Notes: generated by a model not told the origin, from the sequence alone. Numbered from the stretch's first letter, positions 1 through 10,225 are shown. The stretch: 64,000 bases of DNA from Streptococcus sp. sy004 (GCF_007859205.1 NZ_VOHP01000005.1:1-64000), one strand, 5' to 3'. Numbers and translations are program-made.

Positions 1-11
1 AATCAGAGTAG

Positions 12-127
12 TTAAGTGATGATAGCCTAGGAGATACACCTGTACCCATGCCGAACACAGCAGTTAAGCCCTAGCACGCCTGAAGTAGTTGGGGGTTGCC
101 CCCTGTGAGATAAGGTAGTCGCTTAGC
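12..127 (+). rRNA. rrf: 5S ribosomal RNA
   Basis: The 116-nt segment matches the streptococcal 5S rRNA I know, including the internal run CCGAACACAG and the G/C-rich GGGGGTTGCCCCC helix, with complementary ends (TTAAGTGA / GCTTAG). It is the 3' end of an rRNA operon; 16S and 23S must lie left of the window. Ends are assigned from family knowledge and may be off by a few bases. Confidence 0.93.
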
Positions 128-136
128 TATTGATAT

Positions 137-210
137 TCCGCCATAGCTCAGTTGGTAGTAGCGCATGACTGTTAATCATGATGTCGTAGGTTCGAGTCCT
201 ACTGGCGGAG
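137..210 (+). tRNA. tRNA-Asn (anticodon GTT)
   Basis: A complete 74-nt cloverleaf. The acceptor TCCGCCA pairs with TGGCGGA, the T loop is GGTTCGAGTCC, and the anticodon loop CTGTTAA carries GTT at 171-173. It follows the 5S gene by 9 nt and is part of the rRNA operon. CCA is not encoded. Confidence 0.96.
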
Positions 211-218
211 TAGATGAA

Positions 219-246
219 GCATTGAGAATAGTCTCAATGCTTTTTT
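219..246 (+). terminator. Terminator of the rRNA/tRNA operon
   Basis: A 9-bp perfect stem (GCATTGAGA / TCTCAATGC) with a 4-nt loop is followed directly by six T. It ends the operon and separates it from comX. Confidence 0.9.
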
Positions 247-262
247 ATTTAGCAGAGTGAGA

Positions 263-284
263 AAAGTGACATCGATGTCCTGTT
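263..284 (+). promoter_or_regulatory. Candidate ComR-box upstream of comX
   Basis: An inverted repeat with a 4-nt centre: AAAGTGACA - TCGA - TGTCCTGTT. The right half fits the known ComR operator half TGTCNTGTT perfectly; the left half keeps the inner GACA but differs in the outer part. It is followed by a T-rich stretch and, 19 nt further, by a -10 hexamer (304-309), the spacing known for ComR-activated sigX promoters. Inference: XIP-bound ComR activates comX here. Confidence 0.75.
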
Positions 285-303
285 TTATAAAAGAAATTTG
301 ACT

Positions 304-309
304 TATACT
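304..309 (+). promoter_or_regulatory. comX promoter -10
   Basis: TATACT lies 33 nt before the comX start codon, with no good -35 hexamer at normal spacing. That is expected of an activator-dependent ComR promoter. Confidence 0.65.
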
Positions 310-341
310 TGAATTAGTTAAATGATAAAGGAGTTTAAGAG

Positions 342-824
342 ATGGACATGGATAATGAAAAATTTGAAGAGTTATATGATAAAGTGAAACCGATAGTGAC
401 TAAGTTGGAGAGAACTTATCAGATAAGAATTTGGCTCCATGATGATTGGGAGCAAGAGGCGATGATTAGTCTGTATCATTTGTGTCAATCTTGCCCTCAG
501 GTCTTGTGGGATGAGCATTGTTTACGCATTTATTTTAAGACGAAATTTTCTAATCATGTTAAGGATGTTTTACGTAAGCAGTATAGTGTGAAGCGACAGT
601 TTAATTTGATGCCTTATGAAGAAATTGGTGAGGTAGGTCATGCTTTGAAAGAAGGTGGAATGTTGTTGGAGGATTATGTGGCGTTTAAGTCTTGGTTGGA
701 GGTAGTTAGAAAGAATTTAAGTGTCAAAGAACAAGCGCAATTGGATAGGTTAATTAGGGGAGAACGTTTTGCAGGGAGAAAAGCCTTGCTTAAACAACTT
801 AAAGAACATTTAGTTGAAGAATAA
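342..824 (+). CDS. comX: Competence-specific alternative sigma factor ComX (SigX)
   Basis: The 160-residue protein is the size of streptococcal ComX and has its character: a short sigma-70-like protein with a region-2-like N-terminal half (WEQEAMISLYHL, then FKTKFSNHVKDVLRK) and a basic C-terminal helix-turn-helix part ending near residue 157. ComX directs RNA polymerase to late competence genes for DNA uptake and recombination. The start has a strong AAAGGAG 8 nt upstream. Its place immediately after an rRNA operon is typical, as comX copies sit beside rRNA operons in streptococci. A ComR-like operator precedes it and its own terminator follows. Family identity is recognised from sequence; activity is inferred. 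Confidence 0.93.
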   Translation: MDMDNEKFEELYDKVKPIVTKLERTYQIRIWLHDDWEQEAMISLYHLCQSCPQVLWDEHCLRIYFKTKFSNHVKDVLRKQYSVKRQFNLMPYEEIGEVGHALKEGGMLLEDYVAFKSWLEVVRKNLSVKEQAQLDRLIRGERFAGRKALLKQLKEHLVEE

Positions 825-828
825 AAAG

Positions 829-853
829 TAGATTAGGTGACTAATCTATTTTT
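829..853 (+). terminator. comX terminator
   Basis: The stem TAGATTAG / CTAATCTA with loop GTGA is followed by five T, just after the comX stop codon. Confidence 0.8.
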
Positions 854-881
854 AGCTATTAGAGAGAGAAAAGATTAAGTA

Positions 882-911
882 TTGCAGAAGAGAGTGTTGT
901 GGTGTTATAAT
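882..911 (+). promoter_or_regulatory. manA promoter
   Basis: TTGCAG (882-887) and TATAAT (906-911) are 18 bp apart, 30 nt before the manA start. Confidence 0.65.
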
Positions 912-940
912 GAAACTGAATTAAGATAAGGAGAAATAAG

Positions 941-1888
941 ATGAAACAACCATTATTTTTACAAGGGACATTGCATGAGAAGATTTGGGGAGGTAATCGA
1001 CTTGGTACAGTTTTTAATTATGAACTTAATAGTGATAAGACGGGTGAATATTGGGCTATCTCAGCTCATGGTAACGGTGTTTCACAGATCTTAAATGGTC
1101 GCTTTGAAGGAATGGGTTTGGATCAACTATATCACTTAGAACCAGCTCTTTTTGGTTATCCCAAAAGTAAAGTTTTTCCTTTGTTAATTAAGATTTTAGA
1201 TGCTAATGATTGGCTTAGTGTGCAAGTACATCCGGATGATGCTTACGCTTTAGCCCATGAAGATGAATTGGGTAAGACTGAATGTTGGTATGTTTTGGAA
1301 GCTGATGAAGGAGCCGAAATTATCTATGGGCATACGGCTAAGACTAAAGAGGATTTGAAAGAGATGATTATGACAGGTCAATGGGATGAGTTATTGACAC
1401 GAGTTTCAGTTAAGGCAGGTGATTTTTTCTATGTGCCAAGTGGAACGATGCATGCCATTGGTCGTGGTATTTTAATTTTGGAAACTCAACAATCAAGTGA
1501 TACGACTTATCGTGTCTATGATTTTGACCGTCCTGATAAAAGTGGGCAATTGAGAGAACTGCATTTGAAAGAGTCCATAGATGTGTTGACACTTGCTGAA
1601 CCAAAAAATAGTCAACCTGTGGATCTTAAAGTAGGAGATTTAATGTCCACGCTTTTGGTTAGCAATGAGTTCTTTACAGTATATAAATGGGAAGTTAAAG
1701 GGCAAGCTAGTTTTACGCAAACAGCACCTTATTATTTGATGAGTGTAATTGAAGGTGAGGGAGATTTACTAATAGACAATGACACTTATTCTTTGAAAAA
1801 GGGAGATCATTTTATTCTACCAAATCATGTCACATCATGGGAGTTTTCTGGGGATTTAACCTTGATTGTGAGCTATAGTAATGATTAA
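941..1888 (+). CDS. manA: Mannose-6-phosphate isomerase, class I
   Basis: The enzyme interconverts mannose-6-phosphate and fructose-6-phosphate in the cytoplasm, letting mannose taken up by a PTS enter glycolysis. The 315-residue length is typical of the short Firmicute form. Zinc-ligand positions of the cupin core are visible: Gln95 and His97 in QVHPDD, Glu114 in KTECW and His171 in GTMHAIGRG. Arg191 in TYRVYDFDR is the family's active-site arginine. AAGGAGA lies 6 nt before the start. It is a single gene with its own promoter and ends at a convergent terminator shared with rsuA. Confidence 0.95.
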   Translation: MKQPLFLQGTLHEKIWGGNRLGTVFNYELNSDKTGEYWAISAHGNGVSQILNGRFEGMGLDQLYHLEPALFGYPKSKVFPLLIKILDANDWLSVQVHPDDAYALAHEDELGKTECWYVLEADEGAEIIYGHTAKTKEDLKEMIMTGQWDELLTRVSVKAGDFFYVPSGTMHAIGRGILILETQQSSDTTYRVYDFDRPDKSGQLRELHLKESIDVLTLAEPKNSQPVDLKVGDLMSTLLVSNEFFTVYKWEVKGQASFTQTAPYYLMSVIEGEGDLLIDNDTYSLKKGDHFILPNHVTSWEFSGDLTLIVSYSND

Positions 1889-1925
1889 AAAAAATAGCAG
1901 AGAGATAACTCTTTCTGCTATTTTA
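1889..1925. terminator. Bidirectional terminator between manA and rsuA
   Basis: The stem AAAATAGCAGA / TCTGCTATTTT is flanked by A-runs on the left and T-runs on the right, so it works for both convergent genes. It overlaps the rsuA stop codon. Confidence 0.85.
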
Positions 1926-2651
1926 TAATGCCACGTTAAAAATGTCCAAGCTAGTTATTTCTTTTGGAGTTAGACGGCGATAGTCACCTAGTGCTAAATT
2001 GGGATCCAGTTGCAAGGGGCCTATGCTTAAACGTTGTAAGTCAGTTACAGTTTTACTACAGGCTTTCACCATGCGTTTGACTTGGTGGAATTTACCTTCT
2101 TTGATGGTAATTTGAACGAGGCTGGTGTTTTCTTTTTTGTTGGTTGAAAGAATAGTCAATTGGGCAGGTTGGCAGGTGAAATCTTTAAGTACGATACCTT
2201 GAGCAAATGCTTGGACATCATCTTGGGTCATGATCCCATCAATCTTGGCTTGATAACATTTATCCACATGTTTTTTTGGCGATAGCATAGCATGAGCTAG
2301 CTGGCCGTTATTGGTTAAGAGAAGAAGACCATGGGTATCAATGTCCAAGCGACCAACAGGGAAAACGTCTTTATGACGAGCGGTTTCATCAAGTAAATCA
2401 AGAACAGTAGTATGTTGCTCATCTTGCGTTGCTGAAATAACTCCTTGGGGTTTATTGAGTAAATAATAAACAAATTTTTCATGGGTTAGGGTCTGTCCAT
2501 TTATGGTGACGTGGTCATTTTGTTCATCAATTTGTTGTTTAGCCAGAGTTGAAATTTCTCCATTGACTAGAACTTGTTTTGTTTTTAAGAGTTTTTTGAT
2601 CTCATTTCGGCTACCGATGCCACAATCTACTAAAAATTTATCTAGTCGCAT
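1923..2651 (-). CDS. rsuA: RsuA-family 16S rRNA pseudouridine synthase
   Basis: 242 residues. An S4 RNA-binding domain covers about residues 1-60 (MRLDKFLVDCGIGSRNE), followed by the pseudouridine synthase fold with the catalytic motif GRLDIDTHGLLLLTN (Asp103). The later motif KEGKFHQVKRM is typical of the RsuA/RluB/E/F group. RsuA modifies U516 (E. coli numbering) of 16S rRNA; assignment to RsuA rather than RluB rests on length and overall similarity. It is downstream of and 1 nt from the MFS gene on the same strand, so the two are probably co-transcribed. Confidence 0.85.
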   Translation of the reverse strand: MRLDKFLVDCGIGSRNEIKKLLKTKQVLVNGEISTLAKQQIDEQNDHVTINGQTLTHEKFVYYLLNKPQGVISATQDEQHTTVLDLLDETARHKDVFPVGRLDIDTHGLLLLTNNGQLAHAMLSPKKHVDKCYQAKIDGIMTQDDVQAFAQGIVLKDFTCQPAQLTILSTNKKENTSLVQITIKEGKFHQVKRMVKACSKTVTDLQRLSIGPLQLDPNLALGDYRRLTPKEITSLDIFNVAL

Positions 2652-2652
2652 G

Positions 2653-3813
2653 TTAGACTCTCTTTATTTCTTTGACTAATAGCAAAGCACTGATTATTCC
2701 ACAAGCGATGGTATAAATACCAAAGGCACCAAGACTTGGGTTGATTTTTTCTAAAAAGTTGGGAAGTAAGGCGGCAGTTGCTCCACCGATATTACAACCC
2801 ATAAGAACGATAGTCATAACAGTATTATCAAGTGGTTTTGGAGCAAGACCAGCTGCTCGACTAAAAATAATGGTTAAAATGGTACTATAGAAGAATCCTG
2901 AAATCATTGCTCCTAATCCCAGTAACCAAAGATTATGGGCAAAGGTAATCCCAACAACAGATAGTCCAAAAATGGTATAGGCTATCCCTAACAGCCAGTG
3001 TTTAAAGCGACCAATCAATAAACTAAACAGTGTTCCAGCTAAGATTCCCATCATTTGCATTAAGCTGAGAACATAACTAGCTTCTTGAGCTGTTCCGATT
3101 CCAGATGTGACAACGATTTGAGGAATTCTCATGGTGAGGAAGGTATTAACATTGATGACAAAAAAGGCTAGAAAAGCGAGATAAAGACTGGTTTGCCATA
3201 AGTGTTTTGTTAATTTAGGTTTAGAGAAAGAGGTATCCGTATCAGTTTGTTCTTGACCTAGATTTTCCTTAGGCACAAAAAGAACAAAGAACAATAAAAT
3301 AACTAGGGCAAATAGATAGGTTGCAAAAGCAAATTGCCAGCCAAAACCTAAGAGATAACCAACAAGGGTAGTCAAGCTGGCGCTACCTAATACTTCGGCT
3401 GAGCTGCGTAAGCCCATCATCTGCACCCCTTCTTGACCTGTAAAAAAATGTCCAATGATGTTGATGGCACGAGCATTGATGAGTCCGATTCCCAAGCCAA
3501 GTAAAATTCTGGCAAAAAGAACTAGCGTAAAGCTAGGAAAAAGAACTGGCATCGAGCCACCAATTGCTATTAAAAATAAACCTAAAATGATGATAGAGCG
3601 CTCTGATAAAAATCGGACGATAAGACCATTAGACAATAGGCTAACCATAATGGCAAAAGACGTAATCGTAATGAGGTTTTCTACTTGACTAGACGAAATC
3701 CCTTCCTTTGCAAAATGACTAATCATTTGAGGCAAGGCAGGGGAAACGGCAAAAGTGGATACTAGCATGGTAGAGAGTGCTAGTAGGCTAATTTTTTCTA
3801 AAATTCGTTTCAT
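2653..3813 (-). CDS. Major facilitator superfamily transporter
   Basis: 386 residues, about 12 hydrophobic segments with a charged central loop (about residues 180-205, rich in Asp, Thr and Lys). The motif RILLGLGIGLINARA in the first half and the overall layout fit drug/metabolite:proton antiporters of the MFS. The substrate cannot be told from sequence. It is first in a two-gene unit with rsuA and diverges from secA. The start is preceded by AAGGAGA on the minus strand. Confidence 0.85.
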   Translation of the reverse strand: MKRILEKISLLALSTMLVSTFAVSPALPQMISHFAKEGISSSQVENLITITSFAIMVSLLSNGLIVRFLSERSIIILGLFLIAIGGSMPVLFPSFTLVLFARILLGLGIGLINARAINIIGHFFTGQEGVQMMGLRSSAEVLGSASLTTLVGYLLGFGWQFAFATYLFALVILLFFVLFVPKENLGQEQTDTDTSFSKPKLTKHLWQTSLYLAFLAFFVINVNTFLTMRIPQIVVTSGIGTAQEASYVLSLMQMMGILAGTLFSLLIGRFKHWLLGIAYTIFGLSVVGITFAHNLWLLGLGAMISGFFYSTILTIIFSRAAGLAPKPLDNTVMTIVLMGCNIGGATAALLPNFLEKINPSLGAFGIYTIACGIISALLLVKEIKRV

Positions 3814-3933
3814 GGAATCTCCTTTTTAATTGATAGTTATTATTAGTATAACAAATTTCAATGAGATGAGATAGGGACTTGGGACAAGAAGTTTCAAAGA
3901 GAAGAGATTGCTTAGCGACATTATAGCCCACTC

Positions 3934-3962
3934 TTGAATAGCAGTTTATTTCGTGGTATAAT
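3934..3962 (+). promoter_or_regulatory. secA promoter
   Basis: TTGAAT (3934-3939) and TATAAT (3957-3962) are separated by 17 bp. The -10 lies 35 nt before the chosen secA start. Confidence 0.75.
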
Positions 3963-3997
3963 AATATGATAATGTATCGTAATTGAGAGGAACTAAA

Positions 3998-6526
3998 ATG
4001 GCAAATATGCTACGCACACTTATTGAAAATGATAAGGGTGAAGTGAAAAAATTAAGAAAAATAGCAAAGAAAGTTGAATCTTATGCCGATGAGATGGAAG
4101 GCCTGTCTGATGAGGCATTGAAGGCTAAGACGGAAGAATTTAAAAAACGTTATAATTATGGTGAAACCTTAGATGATTTACTGCCCGAAGCTTTTGCTGT
4201 TGTACGTGAAGCTGCCAAACGTGTTTTGGGGTTGTTTCCTTATACAGTTCAAATCATGGGGGGAATTGTTCTTCATCATGGTGATGTGCCTGAAATGCGT
4301 ACTGGTGAAGGTAAGACTCTAACGGCAACAATGCCAGTTTATCTGAATGCCATCTCTGGCGAGGGTGTCCACGTTGTTACGGTCAATGAGTATCTGGCAA
4401 CTCGTGATGCCATGGAGATGGGTGAGGTTTACAGTTGGCTTGGTTTGTCAGTTGGGATTAACTTGGCTGCAAAATCGTCTTTGGAAAAACGTGAAGCCTA
4501 TAACTGTGACATCACTTACTCAACCAACTCAGAAATTGGATTTGATTATCTTCGTGATAACATGGTGCAACGTCGAGAAGATATGGTGCAACGCCCGTTG
4601 AACTTTGCCTTGGTCGATGAAGTTGACTCAGTCTTGATTGATGAGGCCCGTACACCGTTGATCGTTTCAGGTGCTGGTGGAGCAGATATTGATCAGCTTT
4701 ATATCCGAGCAGATATGTTCGTTAAGACCCTTAAACGTGAAGACTATGCCATTGATATACCGACTAAGACCATTGGTCTAAAAGATTCTGGTATTGACAA
4801 GGCTGAGCAGTATTTCAATTTGGATAACCTTTATGACCTTGAAAATGTGGCCTTGACCCACTATATTGACAATGCTCTTCGTGCCAACTATATTATGACC
4901 TTGGACGTGGATTATGTGGTCAGTGAAGAAGGCGAGATTTTAATCGTTGACCAATTTACAGGTCGTACCATGGAAGGTCGTCGTTTCTCTGATGGTCTTC
5001 ACCAAGCCATTGAAGCCAAGGAAGGTGTAGAAGTTCAAGAAGAAACCAAGACAAGCGCGTCAATCACCTACCAAAACATGTTCCGTATGTATAAAAAATT
5101 GTCAGGGATGACAGGTACTGGTAAGACGGAGGAAGAAGAATTCCGCGAAATCTACAACATGCGAATCATTCCAATTCCAACCAACCGTCCAGTCCAACGT
5201 ATTGACCATCCAGATTTGCTTTATCCAACCTTAGATGCGAAGTTTCGTGCGGTTGTAGCTGATGTCAAAAAGCGTTATCAGACAGGTCAACCTATTCTAG
5301 TCGGAACAGCTTCTGTAGATACTAGTGATTTGCTGTCAAAAATGTTGGTTAAAGAAGGTATTCCACACGAAGTCTTGAATGCCAAGAACCATTTTAAAGA
5401 AGCACAAATCATTATGAATGCTGGTCAGCGTGGAGCAGTTACCATTGCCACCAATATGGCTGGTCGTGGTACCGACATCAAGTTGGGAGAGGGTGTACTA
5501 GACCTTGGTGGTCTTTGTGTTATCGGAACAGAGCGTCATGAGAGTCGCCGTATTGATAATCAATTGCGTGGTCGTGCTGGACGTCAAGGAGATAAGGGAG
5601 AATCTCAATTCTATCTGTCTTTAGAAGATGACTTGATGAAACGTTTTGGTTCAGAGCGTATTAAAGCCTTTCTTGATCGTATGAATTTGGACGAAGAAGA
5701 TGCTGTTATCAAGTCTAGCTTGTTGACCAAGCAAGTAGAGAGTGCCCAAAAACGTGTTGAGGGTAATAACTATGACGCTCGTAAACAAGTCTTGCAGTAT
5801 GATGATGTCATGCGGGAGCAACGGGAAATTATTTACGCTAACCGTTATGAAGTCATTACAGCTATTCGTGACTTAGGACCAGAAATTAAGGCCATGATTC
5901 AACGCACGATTGATCGTCAAGTTGATGCTCATAGTCGTATGGATAAGGATGAGGCTTTGGAAGCTATTGTGACCTTTGCTCAAAATAATCTCTTGGATGA
6001 GCAAGATATCAGTGTGGCTAATTTGCAATCCTTGAACTTTACGGAAATCAAAGAAGAATTATATGATCGAGCGATGGAAGTTTACCAACGACAAATGGCG
6101 AGATTGAAAGATGAAGATAAGATTCTTGAATTCCAAAAAGTCTTAATCTTGATGGTTGTTGATAATCGTTGGACTAGTCATATTGATGCTTTGGATCAAT
6201 TGAGAAGTGCGGTTGGTCTGCGTGGTTATGCTCAAAACAATCCAATTGTTGAGTACCAATCAGAAGGTTTCCGCATGTTCCAAGATATGATTAGCACAAT
6301 TGAGTTTGATGTGACGCGTACGATGATGAAGACACAAATTCATGAACAAGAGCGTGAGCATGTGTCACAAAATGCGAGAACAACTGCTCAAGGTAATATC
6401 GCAGCTCAAAAACTTGATTTTGATAGCCTAACTGAGTATGACTTTACTGGTGTGCGTCGTAATGATACTTGTCCATGTCAATCTGGTAAGAAATTTAAGA
6501 ATTGTCACGGACGTCAAAAATTTTAA
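3998..6526 (+). CDS. secA: Preprotein translocase ATPase SecA
   Basis: The motor of the general secretion pathway; it pushes unfolded preproteins through SecYEG. The 842-residue protein has the first nucleotide-binding fold (RTGEGKT, about 101-107), the [16 protein letters not shown] segment, the preprotein cross-linking region, helicase motifs with GRAGRQGD, and a C-terminal zinc motif C-x-C-(8)-C-H ([14 protein letters not shown]). I start at ATG 3998 ([10 protein letters not shown]) because GAGAGGA sits just upstream; a longer frame from TTG 3983 would put this ribosome-binding sequence inside the gene. The acpS-alr-recG genes follow as an apparent operon. Confidence 0.97.
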   Translation: MANMLRTLIENDKGEVKKLRKIAKKVESYADEMEGLSDEALKAKTEEFKKRYNYGETLDDLLPEAFAVVREAAKRVLGLFPYTVQIMGGIVLHHGDVPEMRTGEGKTLTATMPVYLNAISGEGVHVVTVNEYLATRDAMEMGEVYSWLGLSVGINLAAKSSLEKREAYNCDITYSTNSEIGFDYLRDNMVQRREDMVQRPLNFALVDEVDSVLIDEARTPLIVSGAGGADIDQLYIRADMFVKTLKREDYAIDIPTKTIGLKDSGIDKAEQYFNLDNLYDLENVALTHYIDNALRANYIMTLDVDYVVSEEGEILIVDQFTGRTMEGRRFSDGLHQAIEAKEGVEVQEETKTSASITYQNMFRMYKKLSGMTGTGKTEEEEFREIYNMRIIPIPTNRPVQRIDHPDLLYPTLDAKFRAVVADVKKRYQTGQPILVGTASVDTSDLLSKMLVKEGIPHEVLNAKNHFKEAQIIMNAGQRGAVTIATNMAGRGTDIKLGEGVLDLGGLCVIGTERHESRRIDNQLRGRAGRQGDKGESQFYLSLEDDLMKRFGSERIKAFLDRMNLDEEDAVIKSSLLTKQVESAQKRVEGNNYDARKQVLQYDDVMREQREIIYANRYEVITAIRDLGPEIKAMIQRTIDRQVDAHSRMDKDEALEAIVTFAQNNLLDEQDISVANLQSLNFTEIKEELYDRAMEVYQRQMARLKDEDKILEFQKVLILMVVDNRWTSHIDALDQLRSAVGLRGYAQNNPIVEYQSEGFRMFQDMISTIEFDVTRTMMKTQIHEQEREHVSQNARTTAQGNIAAQKLDFDSLTEYDFTGVRRNDTCPCQSGKKFKNCHGRQKF

Positions 6527-6578
6527 AATAGAAAAGAAGAGAGCGGGCATGGTCTTAGCTCTTTTCTTGGAGAAAAAG

Positions 6579-6944
6579 ATGATTGTAGGGCATGGGATTG
6601 ATTTGCAAGAGATTTCAGCAATTGAAAAAGCTTATGATAAGCGGCCCAATTTTGTAAAAAAAGTACTGACACCTAAGGAATTAGTTAGGTTTGAACAATT
6701 ACCTAAAAAAAGGGCAATGGCTTATCTAGCAGGTCGCTGGGCAGCCAAGGAAGCCTTTGCTAAGGCAATGGGAACAGGAATTGGAAAACTAAACTTTTTA
6801 GCTATTGAAATCCTATCTGATGAGAAGGGAGCACCAGTAGTGACCCAGTCACTGTTTCCTGGTCATGTTTTTGTTTCCATCAGTCATAGTGGTCAATTGG
6901 CTCAAGCCAGTGTTATTTTGGAGGAAGAAAATGGTAGCAAGTAA
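6579..6944 (+). CDS. acpS: Holo-[acyl-carrier-protein] synthase AcpS
   Basis: Transfers 4'-phosphopantetheine from CoA to acyl carrier protein. 121 residues. Magnesium-binding Asp8 (GHGIDLQEI) and Glu58 in [12 protein letters not shown] are both present. I choose ATG 6579 because GGAG lies 6 nt upstream and the family begins MIVGHGID; a longer reading of the frame would start inside secA. The alr start lies within its last codons (14-nt overlap), so acpS and alr are translationally coupled. Confidence 0.95.
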   Translation: MIVGHGIDLQEISAIEKAYDKRPNFVKKVLTPKELVRFEQLPKKRAMAYLAGRWAAKEAFAKAMGTGIGKLNFLAIEILSDEKGAPVVTQSLFPGHVFVSISHSGQLAQASVILEEENGSK

Positions 6945-8064
6945 GCATAGACCAACGAGAGCGATTGTTGATTTGGCAGCAATTCAAGCCAATGTTGAGG
7001 TTATTAAAAGTTGTTTAAGAGAAAAGGTACAGACCTTTGCAGTGGTCAAGGCTAATGCCTATGGTCATGGTGCAGTAGAGGTTGCTAAAAGCTTGCAATC
7101 TTTTGTTGATGGTTATTGTGTGTCGAATTTGGACGAGGCTTTGGAGTTACGACAGGCAGGTTTGACACAAGCTGTTTTGATTTTGGGAGTGATTGAAGCT
7201 GAAGATGTGGGCCTAGCAATTCGTCACAATCTCATGCTAACGGTAACGAGTCAGGAATGGTTAGATCGTCTTTTGTCAACGCAAGACCAACAAGATTTAG
7301 AGGGCATGCAAGTACATCTCAAGATTGATTCAGGTATGGGACGTGTCGGTTTTCGTGAAGCTGATGAGATCAACAAAGTCATGTCTGCCTTAGATAAGGT
7401 CGGCGCTAGAGTTGTAGGGATTTTCACGCATTTTGCAACGGCTGATGAGACAGACGATAGCAAATTTCAAGAACAATTAGCACGATTTAAGAGCATCTTG
7501 TCAAATTTGACTGATGTTCCTAAATTGGTTCATGCCAGTAATTCAGCCACAACCCTTTGGCATGAGGACGGTATTTTTAATGCCGTTCGCTTAGGTGTGG
7601 CGATTTATGGTCAAAATCCTAGTGGACTAGAGCTGCCACTTCCTTTTGACTTAAAACCAGCCTTACGTTTGGAGAGCCAATTGGTTCAAGTCAAACAACT
7701 GAAAGCTGGTCAGTCAGTTGGTTATGGTGCAACCTATGTGGCTCGTGAAGATGAGATTATTGCAACGGTACCAATTGGTTATGCAGATGGCTGGTTGCGG
7801 CGTTTACAAGGAGCAAAAGTTTTAGTGGATGGTCAATTTTGTGAAATTGTTGGTCGTGTTTCCATGGATCAGATAACACTCCGATTACCCAAGGCATATC
7901 CTTTGGGAACAAAAGTGACATTGATTGGTCAAGATAGGGACCAACTTATTACGGCAACTGACTTAGCACAATTTTCTCAGACCATCAATTATGAAATTCT
8001 ATGTTTGATTAGTGAACGAGTGCCAAGAATTTATCAACAAGGATCGGCTCATGAAATTGGATGA
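6931..8064 (+). CDS. alr: Alanine racemase
   Basis: A PLP enzyme making D-alanine for peptidoglycan and teichoic acid D-alanylation. 377 residues. The PLP lysine Lys40 is in [10 protein letters not shown] and the C-terminal beta domain carries [10 protein letters not shown]. The start at ATG 6931 has GAGGAAG just upstream and overlaps acpS by 14 nt. An upstream in-frame ATG at 6865 lies deep in acpS and has no ribosome-binding site. It overlaps recG by another 14 nt. Confidence 0.96.
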   Translation: MVASKHRPTRAIVDLAAIQANVEVIKSCLREKVQTFAVVKANAYGHGAVEVAKSLQSFVDGYCVSNLDEALELRQAGLTQAVLILGVIEAEDVGLAIRHNLMLTVTSQEWLDRLLSTQDQQDLEGMQVHLKIDSGMGRVGFREADEINKVMSALDKVGARVVGIFTHFATADETDDSKFQEQLARFKSILSNLTDVPKLVHASNSATTLWHEDGIFNAVRLGVAIYGQNPSGLELPLPFDLKPALRLESQLVQVKQLKAGQSVGYGATYVAREDEIIATVPIGYADGWLRRLQGAKVLVDGQFCEIVGRVSMDQITLRLPKAYPLGTKVTLIGQDRDQLITATDLAQFSQTINYEILCLISERVPRIYQQGSAHEIG

Positions 8065-10066
8065 TCAAATAGCGAGCTTGAAAGGTTTTGGGCCTAAAAC
8101 GACTGAAAACTTTATCAAACTTGGGATTGAAACCATTGAAGATTTGCTCTGCTATTATCCCTTTCGTTATGAGGATTTTCAGCGTCGGTCAGTAGCTGAG
8201 CTGGTGGATGGAGAAAAGGCGCTCGTCTTAGGAACGGTTGTGACACCAGCAGTCGTGCAATATTATGGTTTTAAACGTAATCGGTTGACTTTTAAGATGA
8301 AGCAAGGTGATGATGTCTTGGCTGTCAATTTTTTTAACCAACCTTATTGGCAAGACAAGATTCAACTAGGACAAGAGGTGGCTGTTTTTGGAAAATGGGA
8401 CAGTAAGAAGGCTAGTTTAACTGGTATTAAAATCCTAGCCCAAGTTAGCGACGAGATGCAGCCAGTGTATCATCTTGTTAAGGGGGTCTCGCAAGCCAGT
8501 TTGGTGAAAGCCATTAAATCGGCTTTGGATATGGGATATTTGCAGCTTTTACCAGAAAATCTTCCTCAATACTTGTTGGATAAATACCGGTTGTTAGATC
8601 GTCAAACCGCCGTTTTAGTCATGCATTTTCCAACAGATTTAACCCATTATAAACAGGCTTTAAGGCGATTAAAGTTTGAAGAATTTTTCTATTTTCAATT
8701 GAAATTACAAATCTTAAAAGCGAGTCATCAAGTGGAGAATTCAGGCACGGTGTTAGCCTATGATGAGCGTCGATTGGCAGAGCGTCTGGCTAATTTGCCC
8801 TTTACCTTAACCTCGGCTCAAGAACGTAGTTTATCTGAGATCTTAGCTGACATGAAATCAAATAAGCACATGAACCGATTGTTACAAGGAGATGTGGGTT
8901 CAGGCAAGACGATTATCGCTAGTTTGGTTATGTATGCCGCCCACACGGCGGGCTATCAGTCAGCTTTAATGGTGCCAACAGAGATTTTAGCAGAACAGCA
9001 TTACATGACTTTGTCTGACCTTTTTCCTGATTTGACCATAGCACTTTTAACGTCTGGCATGAAGGCGGCAGCTCGTCGAACGGTTTTGACAGGGATTGCT
9101 GAGGGTTCGATTGATTTAGTTGTGGGTACTCACGCGCTAATTCAAGAAGGGGTATCGTATCATCGTTTAGGTTTGGTGATTACAGATGAGCAACATCGCT
9201 TTGGTGTGAAACAACGTCGTTTATTTAGGGAAAAAGGAGTTAACCCAGATGTTTTAATGATGACTGCAACGCCAATTCCACGGACTTTGGCAATCACAGC
9301 TTTTGGTGATATGGACGTTTCGATCATCGATCAATTACCTGCTGGTCGAAAACCTATTATCACACGATGGGTTAAGCATGAACAGTTAGCTCAAGTTTGG
9401 GATTGGTTATTAGAAGAAGTCGCTAAACAATCCCAGATTTATATCATTTCTCCCTTGATTGAAGAATCCGAAGTGTTAGATTTGAAAAATGCAGAAACAC
9501 TGCATCAAGAATTGGTCGCTTTATTTGATGAAAAGGCTAGGGTGGCCTTGATGCACGGTCGTATGAAGTCAGATGACAAAGAGCAGATTATGACAGCCTT
9601 CAAAAATCATGAACTAGATATTTTGGTTTCAACCACAGTCATTGAGGTTGGAGTTAATGTCCCTAATGCCAGTATTATGATTATTATGGATGCTGACCGT
9701 TTTGGTTTGAGTCAACTCCACCAATTACGCGGACGTGTCGGTCGAGGAAATAAACAATCCTATGCCATTTTGGTCGCTAATCCTAAAACCGATACAGGTA
9801 AAGAACGCATGCGAATCATGTGTGAAACAACAGACGGCTTTGTTTTGGCAGAGGCAGATCTGAAGATGAGGGGATCTGGTGATATATTTGGAACCAAGCA
9901 ATCTGGTATTCCAGAGTTTAAGTTAGCAGATTTGGTGCAGGATTATCCAATTTTGGAAGAAGCCAGAAAAGTCACACAAGCCATTGTTTCAGATCCAAAT
10001 TGGCAGGATAATCCCAGCTATAGGTTTGTCTTGCCTTACTTGACAGTTGAGAAAGAATTTGACTAG
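8051..10066 (+). CDS. recG: ATP-dependent DNA helicase RecG
   Basis: Remodels stalled replication forks and Holliday junctions. 671 residues: an N-terminal wedge/OB domain (about 1-240), the helicase core with Walker A GDVGSGKT, Walker B-like [17 protein letters not shown], and a C-terminal helicase domain with QLRGRVGRG. The start ATG 8051 ([15 protein letters not shown]) follows AAGGA and overlaps alr by 14 nt. Last gene of the secA-acpS-alr-recG cluster; no clear intrinsic terminator follows. Confidence 0.96.
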   Translation: MKLDDQIASLKGFGPKTTENFIKLGIETIEDLLCYYPFRYEDFQRRSVAELVDGEKALVLGTVVTPAVVQYYGFKRNRLTFKMKQGDDVLAVNFFNQPYWQDKIQLGQEVAVFGKWDSKKASLTGIKILAQVSDEMQPVYHLVKGVSQASLVKAIKSALDMGYLQLLPENLPQYLLDKYRLLDRQTAVLVMHFPTDLTHYKQALRRLKFEEFFYFQLKLQILKASHQVENSGTVLAYDERRLAERLANLPFTLTSAQERSLSEILADMKSNKHMNRLLQGDVGSGKTIIASLVMYAAHTAGYQSALMVPTEILAEQHYMTLSDLFPDLTIALLTSGMKAAARRTVLTGIAEGSIDLVVGTHALIQEGVSYHRLGLVITDEQHRFGVKQRRLFREKGVNPDVLMMTATPIPRTLAITAFGDMDVSIIDQLPAGRKPIITRWVKHEQLAQVWDWLLEEVAKQSQIYIISPLIEESEVLDLKNAETLHQELVALFDEKARVALMHGRMKSDDKEQIMTAFKNHELDILVSTTVIEVGVNVPNASIMIIMDADRFGLSQLHQLRGRVGRGNKQSYAILVANPKTDTGKERMRIMCETTDGFVLAEADLKMRGSGDIFGTKQSGIPEFKLADLVQDYPILEEARKVTQAIVSDPNWQDNPSYRFVLPYLTVEKEFD

Positions 10067-10090
10067 TTAAAGAGATATCAAACATCAAAA

Positions 10091-10109
10091 TTTATCGTTT
10101 TTCGATAAA
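10091..10109. promoter_or_regulatory. 19-bp palindrome, candidate operator
   Basis: TTTATCGTTTTTCGATAAA is a perfect odd-centred palindrome ending 6 bp before the -35 of the next transcription unit. It could form a hairpin but has no T-run on the + strand, so it is a poor recG terminator. Inference: an operator, perhaps for the HTH protein encoded in this unit. Confidence 0.45.
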
Positions 10110-10115
10110 AAATAG

Positions 10116-10143
10116 TTGCAAAACAAAATATTTCTGTTATACT
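10116..10143 (+). promoter_or_regulatory. Promoter of the DUF2975/HTH pair
   Basis: TTGCAA (10116-10121), 16-bp spacer, TATACT (10138-10143) preceded by TG (extended -10). Confidence 0.65.
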
Positions 10144-10225
10144 AATAGTATCATGTGATAATTATTAAATAGAGCTCATTTAATGGTAACCCTTTATTTG
10201 TAAGATGAGAGAGGAAATATTTAAG

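Noticed and set aside
3983..3997. secA start at TTG 3983
   Set aside because: It would put the GAGAGGA ribosome-binding site inside the gene; ATG 3998 fits the family.
6438..6578. acpS frame extending back into secA
   Set aside because: The extension is a shadow of the secA 3' end; AcpS proteins begin at MIVGHGID and GGAG precedes ATG 6579.
10091..10109. The 10.1 kb palindrome as the recG terminator
   Set aside because: No T-run follows on the + strand (AAAAAATAG follows), so it does not look like an intrinsic terminator in that direction.
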